From positions 62,001-126,000 of IMG/VR virus record IMGVR_UViG_3300033146_003955: DNA of 64,000 nt. One strand, given 5' to 3'. Made by a program: the position numbers and the translations under genes. The notes beneath the pieces were generated by a model. It was not told the DNA's origin. It ran no database searches and saw only the letters and a program-made list of their open reading frames with translations. Below are positions 16,012 through 23,916 of the stretch, in pieces. Source of the stretch: a virus. Positions within the stretch are counted from its first letter, which is position 1, and the number at the start of each line of letters is the position of its first letter.

Positions 16012-16648
16012 ATTATTTTTAATATTCATACTTTTTCTGTGTTTTATTACGCTAAGTGTTTTATTAATATCAGTAAATTCATCTTTAGTTATTACTAAAG
16101 AATCAAATATGATTGAATTATATACACCAATAGTAGATGATTCAACTTTTTTGATGAGATGGGATATAAACTCCCATGCTATGGAGAATCCAGAAAATGT
16201 AATCCTCTTCTACTCTGAGTATACTAATAATGAAATAATCACATCAGCTATTATAAATAATGCAATAGAACACAATGTTCCCCTAAATATAGCTTTCTCT
16301 GTAGCTTGGGCTGAAAGTAAATTTAACCCTGATGCATATAATAATAATGGTTCAACAACAGATAGAGGTCTTTTCCAATTAAATGATCTTTATAGAAATT
16401 GGACTAAAAATGAATATTATAATATAGAACTAAATGCTCACGAAGGAACTAGATATTTGAGCGAAATGATTACTCTTAATAAGGGTGATATTATTTATGC
16501 CCTCTACTGTTACAACGCAGGTCCTACTCGCGTTAGAGGGGAGGGCATTATCCCTAATATGACTAAAAAGTATGTAGATAAGGTTTTAGAGTATGAAGAC
16601 ATGTTAAACCAAGATTTTAACAAATGGGTTAATGAGGAGCATAGTTAA
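15974..16648 (+). CDS. Membrane-anchored lytic transglycosylase (SLT-like)
   Basis: ATG 15974 follows GGGAGA by seven nucleotides. Residues 13-38 form an N-terminal hydrophobic anchor. The SLT-type lysozyme fold is shown by VAWAESKFNP with catalytic E114, then RGLFQLN and ALYCYNAGPTRV, the usual three-motif order. The enzyme would cleave the glycan strands of peptidoglycan from the outer face of the inner membrane, probably in lysis or lysis control, since it has a signal anchor and lies outside the tail operon. A membrane protein gene follows at once. Confidence 0.85.
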   Translation: MLKHSRSKNILSKLFLIFILFLCFITLSVLLISVNSSLVITKESNMIELYTPIVDDSTFLMRWDINSHAMENPENVILFYSEYTNNEIITSAIINNAIEHNVPLNIAFSVAWAESKFNPDAYNNNGSTTDRGLFQLNDLYRNWTKNEYYNIELNAHEGTRYLSEMITLNKGDIIYALYCYNAGPTRVRGEGIIPNMTKKYVDKVLEYEDMLNQDFNKWVNEEHS

Positions 16649-16655
16649 ATATATG
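16639..16655 (+). promoter_or_regulatory. Class A start element GCATAGTTAAATATATG
   Basis: The element ends with the ATG at 16653 and overlaps the 3' end of the transglycosylase gene. GGAG directly precedes it but would be 13 nt from the ATG, too far for normal initiation. Confidence 0.55.
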
Positions 16656-16904
16656 ATGTGGTTAATATTAATTACTATTATTTTAATAGTTTTCAATATA
16701 ATAAATTTGATTTATGTTCTTAAGAAAAATAATAAAAAAAAAGAAGCACTTAACAGATATAAAGTAAAATATAAATTAGTTGGCGACAATGCTGTTGCTG
16801 CAATGAAAATACACAAACAATTTATAAAAGAATACAATGAATTGGGCGGAAATTATCAAATTGACGTCATAGATAAAACAAATAATATATTAGGAAGGAG
16901 CTAA
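16653..16904 (+). CDS. Small single-pass membrane protein (83 aa)
   Basis: The start at 16653 is chosen from the class A element; an upstream in-frame ATG at 16632 is possible. The first 25 residues (MMWLILITIILIVFNIIN and on) form one transmembrane helix; the rest is basic and helical, probably cytoplasmic. Next to a transglycosylase it could be an accessory lysis protein (holin- or spanin-like), but no specific motif supports this. Confidence 0.5.
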   Translation: MMWLILITIILIVFNIINLIYVLKKNNKKKEALNRYKVKYKLVGDNAVAAMKIHKQFIKEYNELGGNYQIDVIDKTNNILGRS

Positions 16905-16905
16905 G

Positions 16906-17118
16906 ATGGAAGACGGTTACAGAAAAGTTGAACGAGAAAATGGATTTTCAGAAATAACAATCGGTGACAGAATTAGACTTTCAGATGTAGAAAAAGATGG
17001 TATTACCTTACTTGAAGATGTTCCTCAAAAGGGTGATAAAATTTATTTAGTAAATACTCTCCCAGTTAAAAATAAGGATGGAGTTTTAGCCGTAGAATGT
17101 GATACTGTTGAAGAATGA
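16906..17118 (+). CDS. Unknown small protein (70 aa)
   Basis: ATG follows AAGGAG by five nucleotides. The product is probably a beta-rich domain (IGDRIRLSDVEKDGITLLED, then KGDKIYLVN). It overlaps the next gene by four nucleotides. Not recognised. Confidence 0.65.
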   Translation: MEDGYRKVERENGFSEITIGDRIRLSDVEKDGITLLEDVPQKGDKIYLVNTLPVKNKDGVLAVECDTVEE

Positions 17119-17357
17119 ACGTTGGAGAAGTTTGGCTTAAAAGAAGACAAAGGCCTGAAAGAGAACGATTTTTTGTTATGAAGAAAAATAACAATTCTGG
17201 TTTTCGAGGACTTATGATGGCTCGTCAATCTTTATATGAAAATGTTTTTTTGAGTAATGATAGTATAAAAGGTTTTGAAGAAAAAAATAAACTTCTAACT
17301 GATGATGAAGTTGCTAAATATATATTATTGGGTGATTTGAATCCAGCAATACTATAG
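17115..17357 (+). CDS. Unknown small basic protein (80 aa)
   Basis: ATGA overlap with the previous gene implies coupled translation. It is Arg/Lys-rich in the first half (RRQRPERERF), with a helical C-terminus. Eight nucleotides separate it from thymidylate kinase. Not recognised. Confidence 0.6.
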   Translation: MNVGEVWLKRRQRPERERFFVMKKNNNSGFRGLMMARQSLYENVFLSNDSIKGFEEKNKLLTDDEVAKYILLGDLNPAIL

Positions 17358-17365
17358 GGGATAAT

Positions 17366-17995
17366 ATGAATTTGGAGAAGTGGAAAAATCGTTTGATAGT
17401 GTTCGAAGGTGGAGATCAAAGTGGAAAATCTTCGGTAGCTAAAGCACTCACAAAGTATCTTAATAATAAAGGTGTAGAAACAGTTTTTACCTTCCAGCCT
17501 GGTGATATTAATTGGGGTACTAATGCTGCAATTACTCGCTCTTGGTGTAAAGATAAAAGACATAATTTTCATCCTCTTGCAAACTTTTTCGCATTTCAGC
17601 TCGATCGAGTAGAACAAACTTCGAAAATTATTGTCCCTGCTCTCGCAGCTGGGAAAACAGTTATATCTGATAGATGGAATTACTCTACTATAGCATATCA
17701 AATGTATGGTAAACAATTAATAGAAAAATATAATATGCCAGAAGATGTATTAAATTGGCTTCTTACTACAGCAATAACATCTAAAGAACCCGACCATGTA
17801 TTTTATTTCCCGGAGAAATTGAATGTTGGTAGAGAGAATAACAAAGACGACTTATTTGATAACGCCGGTTCTTCATTCATAAATAGAGTTCACAATGCAT
17901 ATGAAAGTTTGTATGGGAAAGCAGATAATTGGTTTCGTATAACTCCCGGCTCCTCAGTCGAAGAGACATTAGCAAAAGTATTGGAGTGTCTATAA
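17366..17995 (+). CDS. tmk: Thymidylate kinase
   Basis: The 209-aa product shows the P-loop GGDQSGKS (15-22), a FTFQPGD segment where thymidylate kinases bind substrate, HPLANFFAFQLDR, and the DR motif D102-R103 in SDRWNYSTIAYQ. It phosphorylates dTMP to dTDP for phage DNA synthesis in the cytoplasm. The length is typical of the family. The start ATG lies 8 nt after the preceding stop with GGGG nearby. The next ATG follows the stop by one base. Confidence 0.93.
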   Translation: MNLEKWKNRLIVFEGGDQSGKSSVAKALTKYLNNKGVETVFTFQPGDINWGTNAAITRSWCKDKRHNFHPLANFFAFQLDRVEQTSKIIVPALAAGKTVISDRWNYSTIAYQMYGKQLIEKYNMPEDVLNWLLTTAITSKEPDHVFYFPEKLNVGRENNKDDLFDNAGSSFINRVHNAYESLYGKADNWFRITPGSSVEETLAKVLECL

Positions 17996-17996
17996 T

Positions 17997-18260
17997 ATGG
18001 AACCGGATGATTTAATGAAAGTAGGTTTTAAGTGGGATGATAATGATAAAAATCTTGGTGTCTATACAGTAATATCTGATTGGGCAAAACAAATAAAAGG
18101 TGGTGTAAGTAATGTTGCTACTCTTGTACAAAAAGATGGAAAATTGTATTTGAGGACAAAAGATAAAGATGCTGAATTAAATACTAATAATCCTACTAAA
18201 ATTGGCGAGTTAATAGTAGCTGAATATGCTAAGCAGGTATTAGATAACAATGCAACATAA
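17997..18260 (+). CDS. Unknown small protein (87 aa)
   Basis: It starts one base after the tmk stop and overlaps the next gene by 11 nt. It looks like a compact alpha/beta domain (VGFKWDDNDKNLGVYTVI). No motif recognised. Confidence 0.6.
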   Translation: MEPDDLMKVGFKWDDNDKNLGVYTVISDWAKQIKGGVSNVATLVQKDGKLYLRTKDKDAELNTNNPTKIGELIVAEYAKQVLDNNAT

Positions 18261-18564
18261 CTTTTGTGACCAAGAAGATTGCCTTCTCCATCCCACCTAT
18301 ATTAAAAAAGAAGAGGAAAGAGCAAAACGGGAAGCTCAAGCAAAAGGACATCTTGTTGCTATAGAAGATGGTTCTCAATGGGCGCCGGCTTCTTATGACC
18401 ATAGTATTTTTTGGGATAGTTCATGTATTAGCGTGCAAGCAGTGAGAATTAAAACCTCAACAGTAGATATCCCTGTCGAATGTACAATATGCTCACATTT
18501 TAAAAAGTTGGACATGAAAGAAATATTAATAATAGAAGAAGCAAAAAAGGCATTGAATGACTGA
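18250..18564 (+). CDS. Small Cys/His protein (104 aa)
   Basis: Conserved-looking metal ligands occur as CDQEDC and a His near the N-terminus and CTICSHF near the C-terminus, suggesting one zinc site bridging the ends. The C-terminal helix reads IIEEAKKALND. It overlaps both neighbours. Other small Cys-rich proteins follow at 23474-24207 and 30027, but it does not share their N-terminal leader. Confidence 0.55.
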   Translation: MQHNFCDQEDCLLHPTYIKKEEERAKREAQAKGHLVAIEDGSQWAPASYDHSIFWDSSCISVQAVRIKTSTVDIPVECTICSHFKKLDMKEILIIEEAKKALND

Positions 18565-18898
18565 AATAGATGAAGCTAAATTTCTTCTCACCCACACTAA
18601 ATGTATAAAATACTACGATAACGGTAATATACAATCTACACATTATATGTTTGATAATTTAATAGATGGTGAAGAGAAGATATGGCGAGAAGACGGTAAA
18701 CTCTTAATCCAATCTAATTGGGTTAAAGGAAAGAAAGAAGGTAAATTTGAACAGTGGCATGCTAACGGCATGTTGAGCGAAATATGTTATTTTAAAAATA
18801 ATAAGAAGAATGGTGAAAGCAAAAAATGGTATTATAACGGATTGTTAAAAAAACATACACTATATAGACATGGAGAAGTGCTTGAAACCTACAAATGA
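18557..18898 (+). CDS. YwqK/MORN_2-repeat protein, copy 2
   Basis: ATG overlaps the preceding stop region. The N-terminus MTEIDEAKFLLTH carries the AKxLL motif, followed by four to five MORN_2-type repeats (IWREDGKLLIQSNW, FEQWHANGMLSEICYF, KKWYYNGLLKKHTLY). Its 3' end overlaps the next paralogue, so these two arose by tandem duplication. Confidence 0.75.
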   Translation: MTEIDEAKFLLTHTKCIKYYDNGNIQSTHYMFDNLIDGEEKIWREDGKLLIQSNWVKGKKEGKFEQWHANGMLSEICYFKNNKKNGESKKWYYNGLLKKHTLYRHGEVLETYK

Positions 18899-19313
18899 AG
18901 AAGCTAAATTTTTATTATTACATGATTTACAAAAGCAATATTACACTAACGGTAGAATAAAAGCAAAGTATTATATGTTAGATGATAAAATGGACGGAGA
19001 ATACAAAAGTTGGCATCAAAATGGTAATATGAGTATTTGCTGTTTTTATAAAAAAGGTGTTTTACATGGTGATTATACAGATTGGTATCAAAACGGTCAA
19101 TTATGGGAGAAACGCTTCTATATAGATAACAAATTAAATGGTCAAATAAAAGTCTTCTACGAAGACGGCCAGCAGCAATATACAGTTTATTATAAAGACG
19201 ATTTGCGTGAGGGTGAATATAAAGAATGGGATGAAGAAGGGTTACTCATTACACATTATATATATGAAAACAATGAAGTTGTAAAAGATTATCCTCTTAA
19301 AAAGCATATTTAG
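18882..19313 (+). CDS. YwqK/MORN_2-repeat protein, copy 3 (TTG start)
   Basis: The likely start is TTG 18882: GGAG at 18872-18875 lies six nucleotides upstream, and the resulting MKPTNEEAKFLLLH aligns with the other two copies. The in-frame ATG at 18870 would precede that SD. Five to six MORN_2 repeats (YKSWHQNGNMSICCFYKKG, TDWYQNGQLWEKRFY, KVFYEDGQQQYTVYYKD) make up the rest. No export signal. Confidence 0.72.
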   Translation: MKPTNEEAKFLLLHDLQKQYYTNGRIKAKYYMLDDKMDGEYKSWHQNGNMSICCFYKKGVLHGDYTDWYQNGQLWEKRFYIDNKLNGQIKVFYEDGQQQYTVYYKDDLREGEYKEWDEEGLLITHYIYENNEVVKDYPLKKHI

Positions 19314-19317
19314 TATT
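19304..19317 (+). promoter_or_regulatory. Class A-like element GCATATTTAGTATT with SD-bearing leader
   Basis: It lies across the stop of the MORN gene, 36 nt before the ATG at 19340. A transcript starting about 14 nt from its first G would keep the TTGGGG site as SD. Confidence 0.35.
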
Positions 19318-19339
19318 AATTAAAAATGTTGGGGAAAAT

Positions 19340-19843
19340 ATGATAAAAGATCAGTATGAGAAAAATTATAAGAAGTATATAAATAATACACAATTTGATG
19401 ATTTTATGAGTTCAACAACAACGGAGTTAACAGCAACAACGGAGTTAACAGCAACAACGGAGTTAACAGCAACAACGGAGTTAACAGCAACAACAAGTGG
19501 TGGAATATGGAGTATTAATCCTTTGACTACAGGCGATGGTTGGTACTCAGATGGGACAGCTACAAGTCTACCTATAATAGGTGATAATACTTATAGCGGC
19601 GGTATGATAAATATACCGCTCTTAGCCGGAAATACTACTTATGAATATCCTGCACATCGTACTCCAGGGACTGAAGAATGGCCAATAGTACCTGATGCCC
19701 TAGGTGTTGTATATATCGAGGGTAATGAAATTAAAATAAGAATGGCAGATGGGAAAACAATTGTTATAGGCCGTTTAGATGATGGAGAAGATTTCGTACC
19801 TATTGAAGTTGTTGCAGCTAAGAAAAAATTAATAGATGAGTAA
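19340..19843 (+). CDS. Unknown protein with TTELTA repeats (167 aa)
   Basis: After a basic helical N-terminus comes a run of four TTELTA repeats, then a Gly/Thr/Tyr/Pro-rich region (GGIWSINPLTTGDGWYSDG) and a beta C-terminal part (VVYIEGNEIKIRMADGKTIVIG). The composition is that of a surface or virion decoration protein, but no family is evident. Its stop overlaps the start of the next endonuclease gene. Confidence 0.6.
   Translation: MIKDQYEKNYKKYINNTQFDDFMSSTTTELTATTELTATTELTATTELTATTSGGIWSINPLTTGDGWYSDGTATSLPIIGDNTYSGGMINIPLLAGNTTYEYPAHRTPGTEEWPIVPDALGVVYIEGNEIKIRMADGKTIVIGRLDDGEDFVPIEVVAAKKKLIDE
19418..19489 (+). repeat. 18-bp tandem repeat, 4 perfect units (TTELTA)
   Basis: Four identical copies of acaacggagttaacagca run in frame. 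Perfect identity indicates recent expansion by slippage; copy changes would not shift the frame. Confidence 0.95.
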
Positions 19844-21116
19844 AAAATTAACTACTGAAGAATTCATACAAAAAGCTAAACAAGTACATGGTGATAAGTA
19901 TGATTATTCTTTAGTTGATTATAAAGGCGCCAAGATTAAAGTTAAAATAATATGTCCTAAACATGGTATATTTGAACAAATACCCGATAACCATGTAGTA
20001 GGTAGAGGATGTAATAAATGCGGTAATATTAATAGTTCTAATAAGCAGTCTTTAACTATTAAAAAATTTATACAAAAAGCTAAGCAAGTGCATGGCAATA
20101 AATATGATTATTCTTTAGTTGATTATAAAAATATGAATATTAAAGTTAAAATAATATGTCCAGAACATGGAATTTTTAAACAATTACCTAGTGCACACAT
20201 AGCCAGTCAAGGATGCTTTAGATGTAATGGCGGGGTTAAATATACGACTAAAGAATTTACACAAAAAGCTAAACAAGTACATGGTGATAAATATGATTAT
20301 TCTTTAGTTGATTATAAAAATATGAATATTAAAGTTAAAATAATATGTCCAGAACATGGAATTTTTAAACAATTACCTAGTGCACATATAGCTGGACGAC
20401 AATGCTCTAAGTGTTCAAATAGACTTAGGTATACAACAGAAGAATTTACACAAAAAGCTAAACAAGTACATGGTGATAAATATGATTATTCTTTAGTTGA
20501 TTATAAAAATAATAAAATTAAAGTTAAAATAATATGTCCTGAACATGGAATTTTTAAACAAAAGCCTATAGATCACATACTTGGCGGAAATTGTTCAAAA
20601 TGTTCGCAAGTATATCAATATACGACTGAAGAATTTATAGATAAAGCTAAAGAAGTACATGATGATAAATATAATTACTCTTTAACAAATTATATAAATA
20701 ATAAAACAAAAGTTGATATAATATGTCCAGAGCATGGTGTGTTTAAACAAAAACCAGCAAATCATTTATATGGGCAAGGCTGCCCTATATGTAATGAAAG
20801 CAAAGGCGAAAAAGCTGTAGCTAAGTATTTAGATGATAATAATATAAAATATATAAGAGAATATAGATTTAATGATTGTAAAGACAAACGTGTTCTTCCA
20901 TTTGACTTTTATATTAAAAATAAAAATGTGTTAATAGAATTTGATGGAGGTCAACATAAAAAAGCTATAGAATATTTTGGGGGTAAAGAAGGACTCGAGA
21001 ATATAAAACGACGAGATATAATCAAAACACAATATGCTAAAAGGCATAATATAAAATTAATAAGAATAAATAATATAAATGAAATTTTAGATAAATTGAA
21101 GCATATTTTAATATAA
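19836..21116 (+). CDS. Repeat-module (DUF723-like) putative homing endonuclease with VSR-like nuclease domain, five modules
   Basis: The 426-aa product has five modules of about 63 residues, each TT(E/K)EF(I/T)QKAKQVHGDKYDYSLVDY, then KVKIICPEHGIFKQ with a CxxH...H...CxxC zinc pattern. The C-terminal nuclease has SKGEKAVAKYL, VLPFDFYI, VLIEFDGGQHKKA and IKLIRIN. Modules 2-4 are nearly identical in DNA, evidence of internal duplication or conversion. It starts inside the end of the previous gene, without an SD. Confidence 0.7.
   Translation: MSKKLTTEEFIQKAKQVHGDKYDYSLVDYKGAKIKVKIICPKHGIFEQIPDNHVVGRGCNKCGNINSSNKQSLTIKKFIQKAKQVHGNKYDYSLVDYKNMNIKVKIICPEHGIFKQLPSAHIASQGCFRCNGGVKYTTKEFTQKAKQVHGDKYDYSLVDYKNMNIKVKIICPEHGIFKQLPSAHIAGRQCSKCSNRLRYTTEEFTQKAKQVHGDKYDYSLVDYKNNKIKVKIICPEHGIFKQKPIDHILGGNCSKCSQVYQYTTEEFIDKAKEVHDDKYNYSLTNYINNKTKVDIICPEHGVFKQKPANHLYGQGCPICNESKGEKAVAKYLDDNNIKYIREYRFNDCKDKRVLPFDFYIKNKNVLIEFDGGQHKKAIEYFGGKEGLENIKRRDIIKTQYAKRHNIKLIRINNINEILDKLKHILI
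21101..21114 (+). promoter_or_regulatory. Class A-like element GCATATTTTAATAT with SD-bearing leader
   Basis: Located at the 3' end of the endonuclease gene and 33 nt before the ATG at 21134. A start near 21115 would give a leader containing AGGAG. Confidence 0.4.
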
Positions 21117-21133
21117 ATATATAGGAGAAAAAC

Positions 21134-21397
21134 ATGGCAGAAGAAGCAGTTTATATTAATCAGATGAGTGACGCAGACATAAAAATTATCCAAACAACTT
21201 ACAATGCGATAAGAACACTCGATGAAGAGAAAAAAAGTATTGGAGAGGACATTAAAGAAGAGAAGGCCAAATGTATTAAAGATACAGGCATCAAGCCTAA
21301 AGATCTCAATAACATCTTCAAACTTTTAAAACTTCAGGAAGATGGATTTGATCCTAAGAAGTATGATAATGTTATTGACAAGATTCATGATATGTAA
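21134..21397 (+). CDS. Small coiled-coil protein, possibly GapR-like DNA-binding (87 aa)
   Basis: The ribosome binding site is AGGAG. The core RTLDEEKKSIGEDIKEEKAK followed by GIKPKDLNNIFKLLKLQ resembles the helix pattern of GapR/DUF2312 proteins (LEEEKK..I.EDIKE...), which form DNA-embracing coiled coils. The match is from memory of the family pattern and the C-terminus differs, so the assignment is tentative. It is a single-gene unit ended by a terminator. Confidence 0.45.
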   Translation: MAEEAVYINQMSDADIKIIQTTYNAIRTLDEEKKSIGEDIKEEKAKCIKDTGIKPKDLNNIFKLLKLQEDGFDPKKYDNVIDKIHDM

Positions 21398-21416
21398 AAG
21401 TAATACTTAAAAATTT

Positions 21417-21443
21417 AAGCGCCTAAAAATGGGCGCTTTTTTT
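21417..21443 (+). terminator. Rho-independent terminator
   Basis: AAGCGCC pairs with GGCGCTT around an AT-rich loop and is followed by a T run. It ends the gene at 21134. Confidence 0.92.
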
Positions 21444-21451
21444 GTATATTG

Positions 21452-21461
21452 TAAAGATAAT
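21452..21461 (+). promoter_or_regulatory. Class B box TAAAGATAAT
   Basis: It lies just after a terminator and 38 nt before the ATG at 21490, so this is a place where a promoter is needed. This is among the best arguments that class B boxes are promoters. Confidence 0.55.
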
Positions 21462-21489
21462 TTTAAATATAAAAAGTTGGAGGATTATC

Positions 21490-22101
21490 ATGATTGATCC
21501 TAGTATTATAGAAGAAGCTTATACAGAATTAAATGAAGTTAAAGAAATTAAGAGTAAGTCGATAAAAGAAGAAAAATTAATCTATAAACCACGAAAAATT
21601 CAAGAAAGTGAAGTATATCAACAATTTTTAGTAGAGAACCCAGTATATATGTCAAAAGATGACATAGAAGTTGAATGTGATCCTGTTGTAGAGAGAATGA
21701 GAAAACTTATCAATGATATACAATCAATGCTCTTTAAATTAGATGATAACGTATATGACAAAGAAGCAGGTAAAGAAGATGATGATATTCGTGATGAAAT
21801 GAAAGCTGCTATGAAAATTTCTATTTTAAAAATGATTGAACGGTTGGAAGAAGTTGCCAAGAAGGAATGGAAAGAAGAAGAAGAAGAAGAAGCTGAAGAA
21901 GTAGAAAAAGAGGAAGAAGAAGTTAAAGAGGACGGTCCTGAAATACTTAAACTTTTTCCTACTGAAGAAGTAATATCACCTCAAGGTGTTAATTATACAA
22001 TAATTGAAATAAATGAAAATAAAGCTTTGTTACAAGATCCCCATGGTGAACAATTTAAGATTGAAACAAATACATTAAAGAAATGGAAAAGTAATAAATA
22101 A
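21490..22101 (+). CDS. Acidic coiled-coil protein with small beta C-terminus (203 aa)
   Basis: ATG 21490 (MIDPSIIEEAYTELNE) follows TTGGAGGA. The centre is a long Glu/Lys coiled coil including an EEEEEEAEEVEKEEEE run. The end (GVNYTIIEINENKALLQDP) resembles the KOW/SH3-like tails of the genes at 4572 and 5406. It could be a scaffold-like protein from its composition; no family assigned. Confidence 0.65.
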   Translation: MIDPSIIEEAYTELNEVKEIKSKSIKEEKLIYKPRKIQESEVYQQFLVENPVYMSKDDIEVECDPVVERMRKLINDIQSMLFKLDDNVYDKEAGKEDDDIRDEMKAAMKISILKMIERLEEVAKKEWKEEEEEEAEEVEKEEEEVKEDGPEILKLFPTEEVISPQGVNYTIIEINENKALLQDPHGEQFKIETNTLKKWKSNK

Positions 22102-22116
22102 AGGAGATAATATAAA

Positions 22117-22833
22117 ATGGCCGGTTTAGAATTTGGAGATTTCCTGAACAAAATGAGCGGAGAAACAAATAGTAGGAAAAAACGTCCTGTTCCTGTTGAA
22201 GAAACATATATTCCCGAAAGACAACAACCAGTAAAAGAAAAAGTACGTTCAACTCCTGTAGCTGAAGAAATACGTACTCCTAAAAGAGAGAAACCTATGA
22301 ATCGTATTGATGAAGAATTTAGAGATAGAGCTTACGACTATAGTCAAAGCGTAATAAAATTAGTGAGAGATAATTTTAAATCTGTAGAAGAGAGAACACT
22401 CATGTTTGAAAGTCTTATTAACGCTATCAATTATTATATGGGTAGAAGTTCCACTACTGTAGTTAATAATTCTGTAGCTTCTGTACAGGAATCTAGTCCT
22501 ATGTTTGGTTCAGCTCCTGTAATAAACGAAAATGAATGGCAAAAAATGGGTTCACCTATGGATAGTACTGGCATGAGAGATTTAACAGGCCAGACAGTAA
22601 CACAACCTGCACCTACAGGCAATTATAAAACAAGTTTAAATCTCGGACTTAAAATTGGCGCAGATGGTAAACAAGAAGCAGATCTTTCTGGTATTACAGC
22701 AACAGATATAAATGAAATGAAAATTTTAGCAGGAATGATTGGTCCTGAAGCTGATAATAAAACAAGAGAACTGAATGCTGCAAAACAAGCTGTCGCGCAA
22801 GAAGTAGCTGATAAAGCAAATATGAGGGATTAA
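22117..22833 (+). CDS. Unknown protein with FGDFLN N-terminus (238 aa)
   Basis: SD AAGGAG. The N-terminus MAGLEFGDFLNKMSGE resembles MDFGNFLNELNED of the gene at 1492. A basic, Pro-rich disordered stretch follows, then a helical region (80-120) and a Gly/Ala-rich C-terminal part. It could be a virion-associated protein, but only the shared leader suggests so. Confidence 0.65.
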   Translation: MAGLEFGDFLNKMSGETNSRKKRPVPVEETYIPERQQPVKEKVRSTPVAEEIRTPKREKPMNRIDEEFRDRAYDYSQSVIKLVRDNFKSVEERTLMFESLINAINYYMGRSSTTVVNNSVASVQESSPMFGSAPVINENEWQKMGSPMDSTGMRDLTGQTVTQPAPTGNYKTSLNLGLKIGADGKQEADLSGITATDINEMKILAGMIGPEADNKTRELNAAKQAVAQEVADKANMRD

Positions 22834-22834
22834 T

Positions 22835-23020
22835 ATGGACGCCGATGAATTAGCAAAAAAAGAAACTGCTGAAAATCAAAGAGCAGAAATAATAAAACTA
22901 TTAAATAAACTTATAAAAACAAACGAAGGTATTAACGAAACTATGACCGATATGATCAATCTTTTTAAACGTTATGAGATTGAAGAAGTCATGTATAACG
23001 AGAATTTACGTGACGGATAA
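22835..23020 (+). CDS. Small coiled-coil protein (61 aa)
   Basis: Starts two nucleotides after the previous stop with a GAGGG site. The whole product is predicted helical with Leu/Ile heptads (IIKLLNKLIKTNEGINETM). Unknown function. Confidence 0.6.
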   Translation: MDADELAKKETAENQRAEIIKLLNKLIKTNEGINETMTDMINLFKRYEIEEVMYNENLRDG

Positions 23021-23037
23021 GCATATTTTATTTTATG
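23021..23037 (+). promoter_or_regulatory. Class A start element GCATATTTTATTTTATG
   Basis: The element starts right after a TAA stop and ends with the ATG at 23035. No SD lies between the preceding stop and this start. Confidence 0.6.
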
Positions 23038-23493
23038 GATTATGTAACAGAATCAATTTATGCCAACATTTATATAACTCACAATAGAGATAAAACTCAT
23101 ATTTATCAAAAAATACGTATAGTACCACAAAAACCAATTTTCCTCAAATATTTCATGTATGAAAAGTATAAAATAGGCAGAATCGTTCATGACCTCTTCC
23201 AGGAATTATATCTTGGGGATGGTGATAATATCATGTATGAAAGTACTATGACTTTCAAGAATACCAAAACAATAACTTATCGAATAGATAATGAAATAGA
23301 TCTAGACCTTGACGATCAAGAATATCACGTTGAAGGAGAGAGACCTAAATTTGATGCTTGTTCTGCTTGTACCTATCTTGTGATATCTAAAAGCGGTGCT
23401 GATAAATGTAGATTTCATAAAAAATTCCTTAAAAGACATAAAAAGAGTTGCACAGACTTCCTTGAGAAGGGAAATGATAATGGGGCAGTCTGA
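23035..23493 (+). CDS. Unknown protein with C-terminal Cys cluster (152 aa)
   Basis: Leaderless-type start. The first 100 residues form a probable beta-rich domain. The C-terminal part has CSACTYL, CRFHKKF and a final C, a plausible zinc site like those in the small Cys-rich proteins that follow directly. It overlaps the next gene by 20 nt. Confidence 0.6.
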   Translation: MDYVTESIYANIYITHNRDKTHIYQKIRIVPQKPIFLKYFMYEKYKIGRIVHDLFQELYLGDGDNIMYESTMTFKNTKTITYRIDNEIDLDLDDQEYHVEGERPKFDACSACTYLVISKSGADKCRFHKKFLKRHKKSCTDFLEKGNDNGAV

Positions 23494-23764
23494 TATTGCT
23501 AAAAGTTTATTAATTGGACAAACTTGCGATAGTTGTACTCATAAAACCACTTTTTTTGGCATTGGTGGCCCAAATAATAATCCTGTAACAGGATGTATAC
23601 TTAAAAAAACCGAAACGTTCCCCAAAGAAAAAACATGTAGTAAATGGTCTTTAAAAATAGAAGGGCCACAGTATGGCGTTTTTTCACCAACATACACTAC
23701 TGAAACAAAACTTACATTATTGGAGAAAATATGGAAGAAGTTGAAACAGCTAAAAATCTTTTAG
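23474..23764 (+). CDS. Small Cys-rich protein with AKSLL leader (copy a)
   Basis: Start at ATG 23474 or 23480; AGAAGG lies just upstream. The N-terminus DIAKSLLIGQTCDSC matches the leader of neighbouring genes. Cys at CDSC, then single Cys before KKTE and SKW complete a four-Cys site. A basic helical tail of about 40 residues extends beyond the domain and overlaps the next gene by 34 nt. Confidence 0.6.
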   Translation: MIMGQSDIAKSLLIGQTCDSCTHKTTFFGIGGPNNNPVTGCILKKTETFPKEKTCSKWSLKIEGPQYGVFSPTYTTETKLTLLEKIWKKLKQLKIF

Positions 23765-23916
23765 AGGGAAAAAGTTGCGATAATTGTAAAAGACAAAAAA
23801 GTGAAGATATATGCGTTAGATGGCTGGGTGAAGCTTATGGATGGCAATGGTGGAGTAAAGCGGAGGAAGGTATATGTGATGACTGGATTGATAAACAACG
23901 AGAAAACACGCTGTAG
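23731..23916 (+). CDS. Small Cys-rich protein with AKNLL leader (copy b)
   Basis: ATG follows TTGGAG by about seven nucleotides. The 61-aa product reads METAKNLLEGKSCDNC-type leader, then Cys-Val-Arg-Trp-Leu-Gly and a later Cys-Asp-Asp-Trp: four Cys in a CxxC...C...CxxW order, probably a zinc knuckle. Closely related to the gene at 23998. Confidence 0.65.
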   Translation: MEEVETAKNLLEGKSCDNCKRQKSEDICVRWLGEAYGWQWWSKAEEGICDDWIDKQRENTL

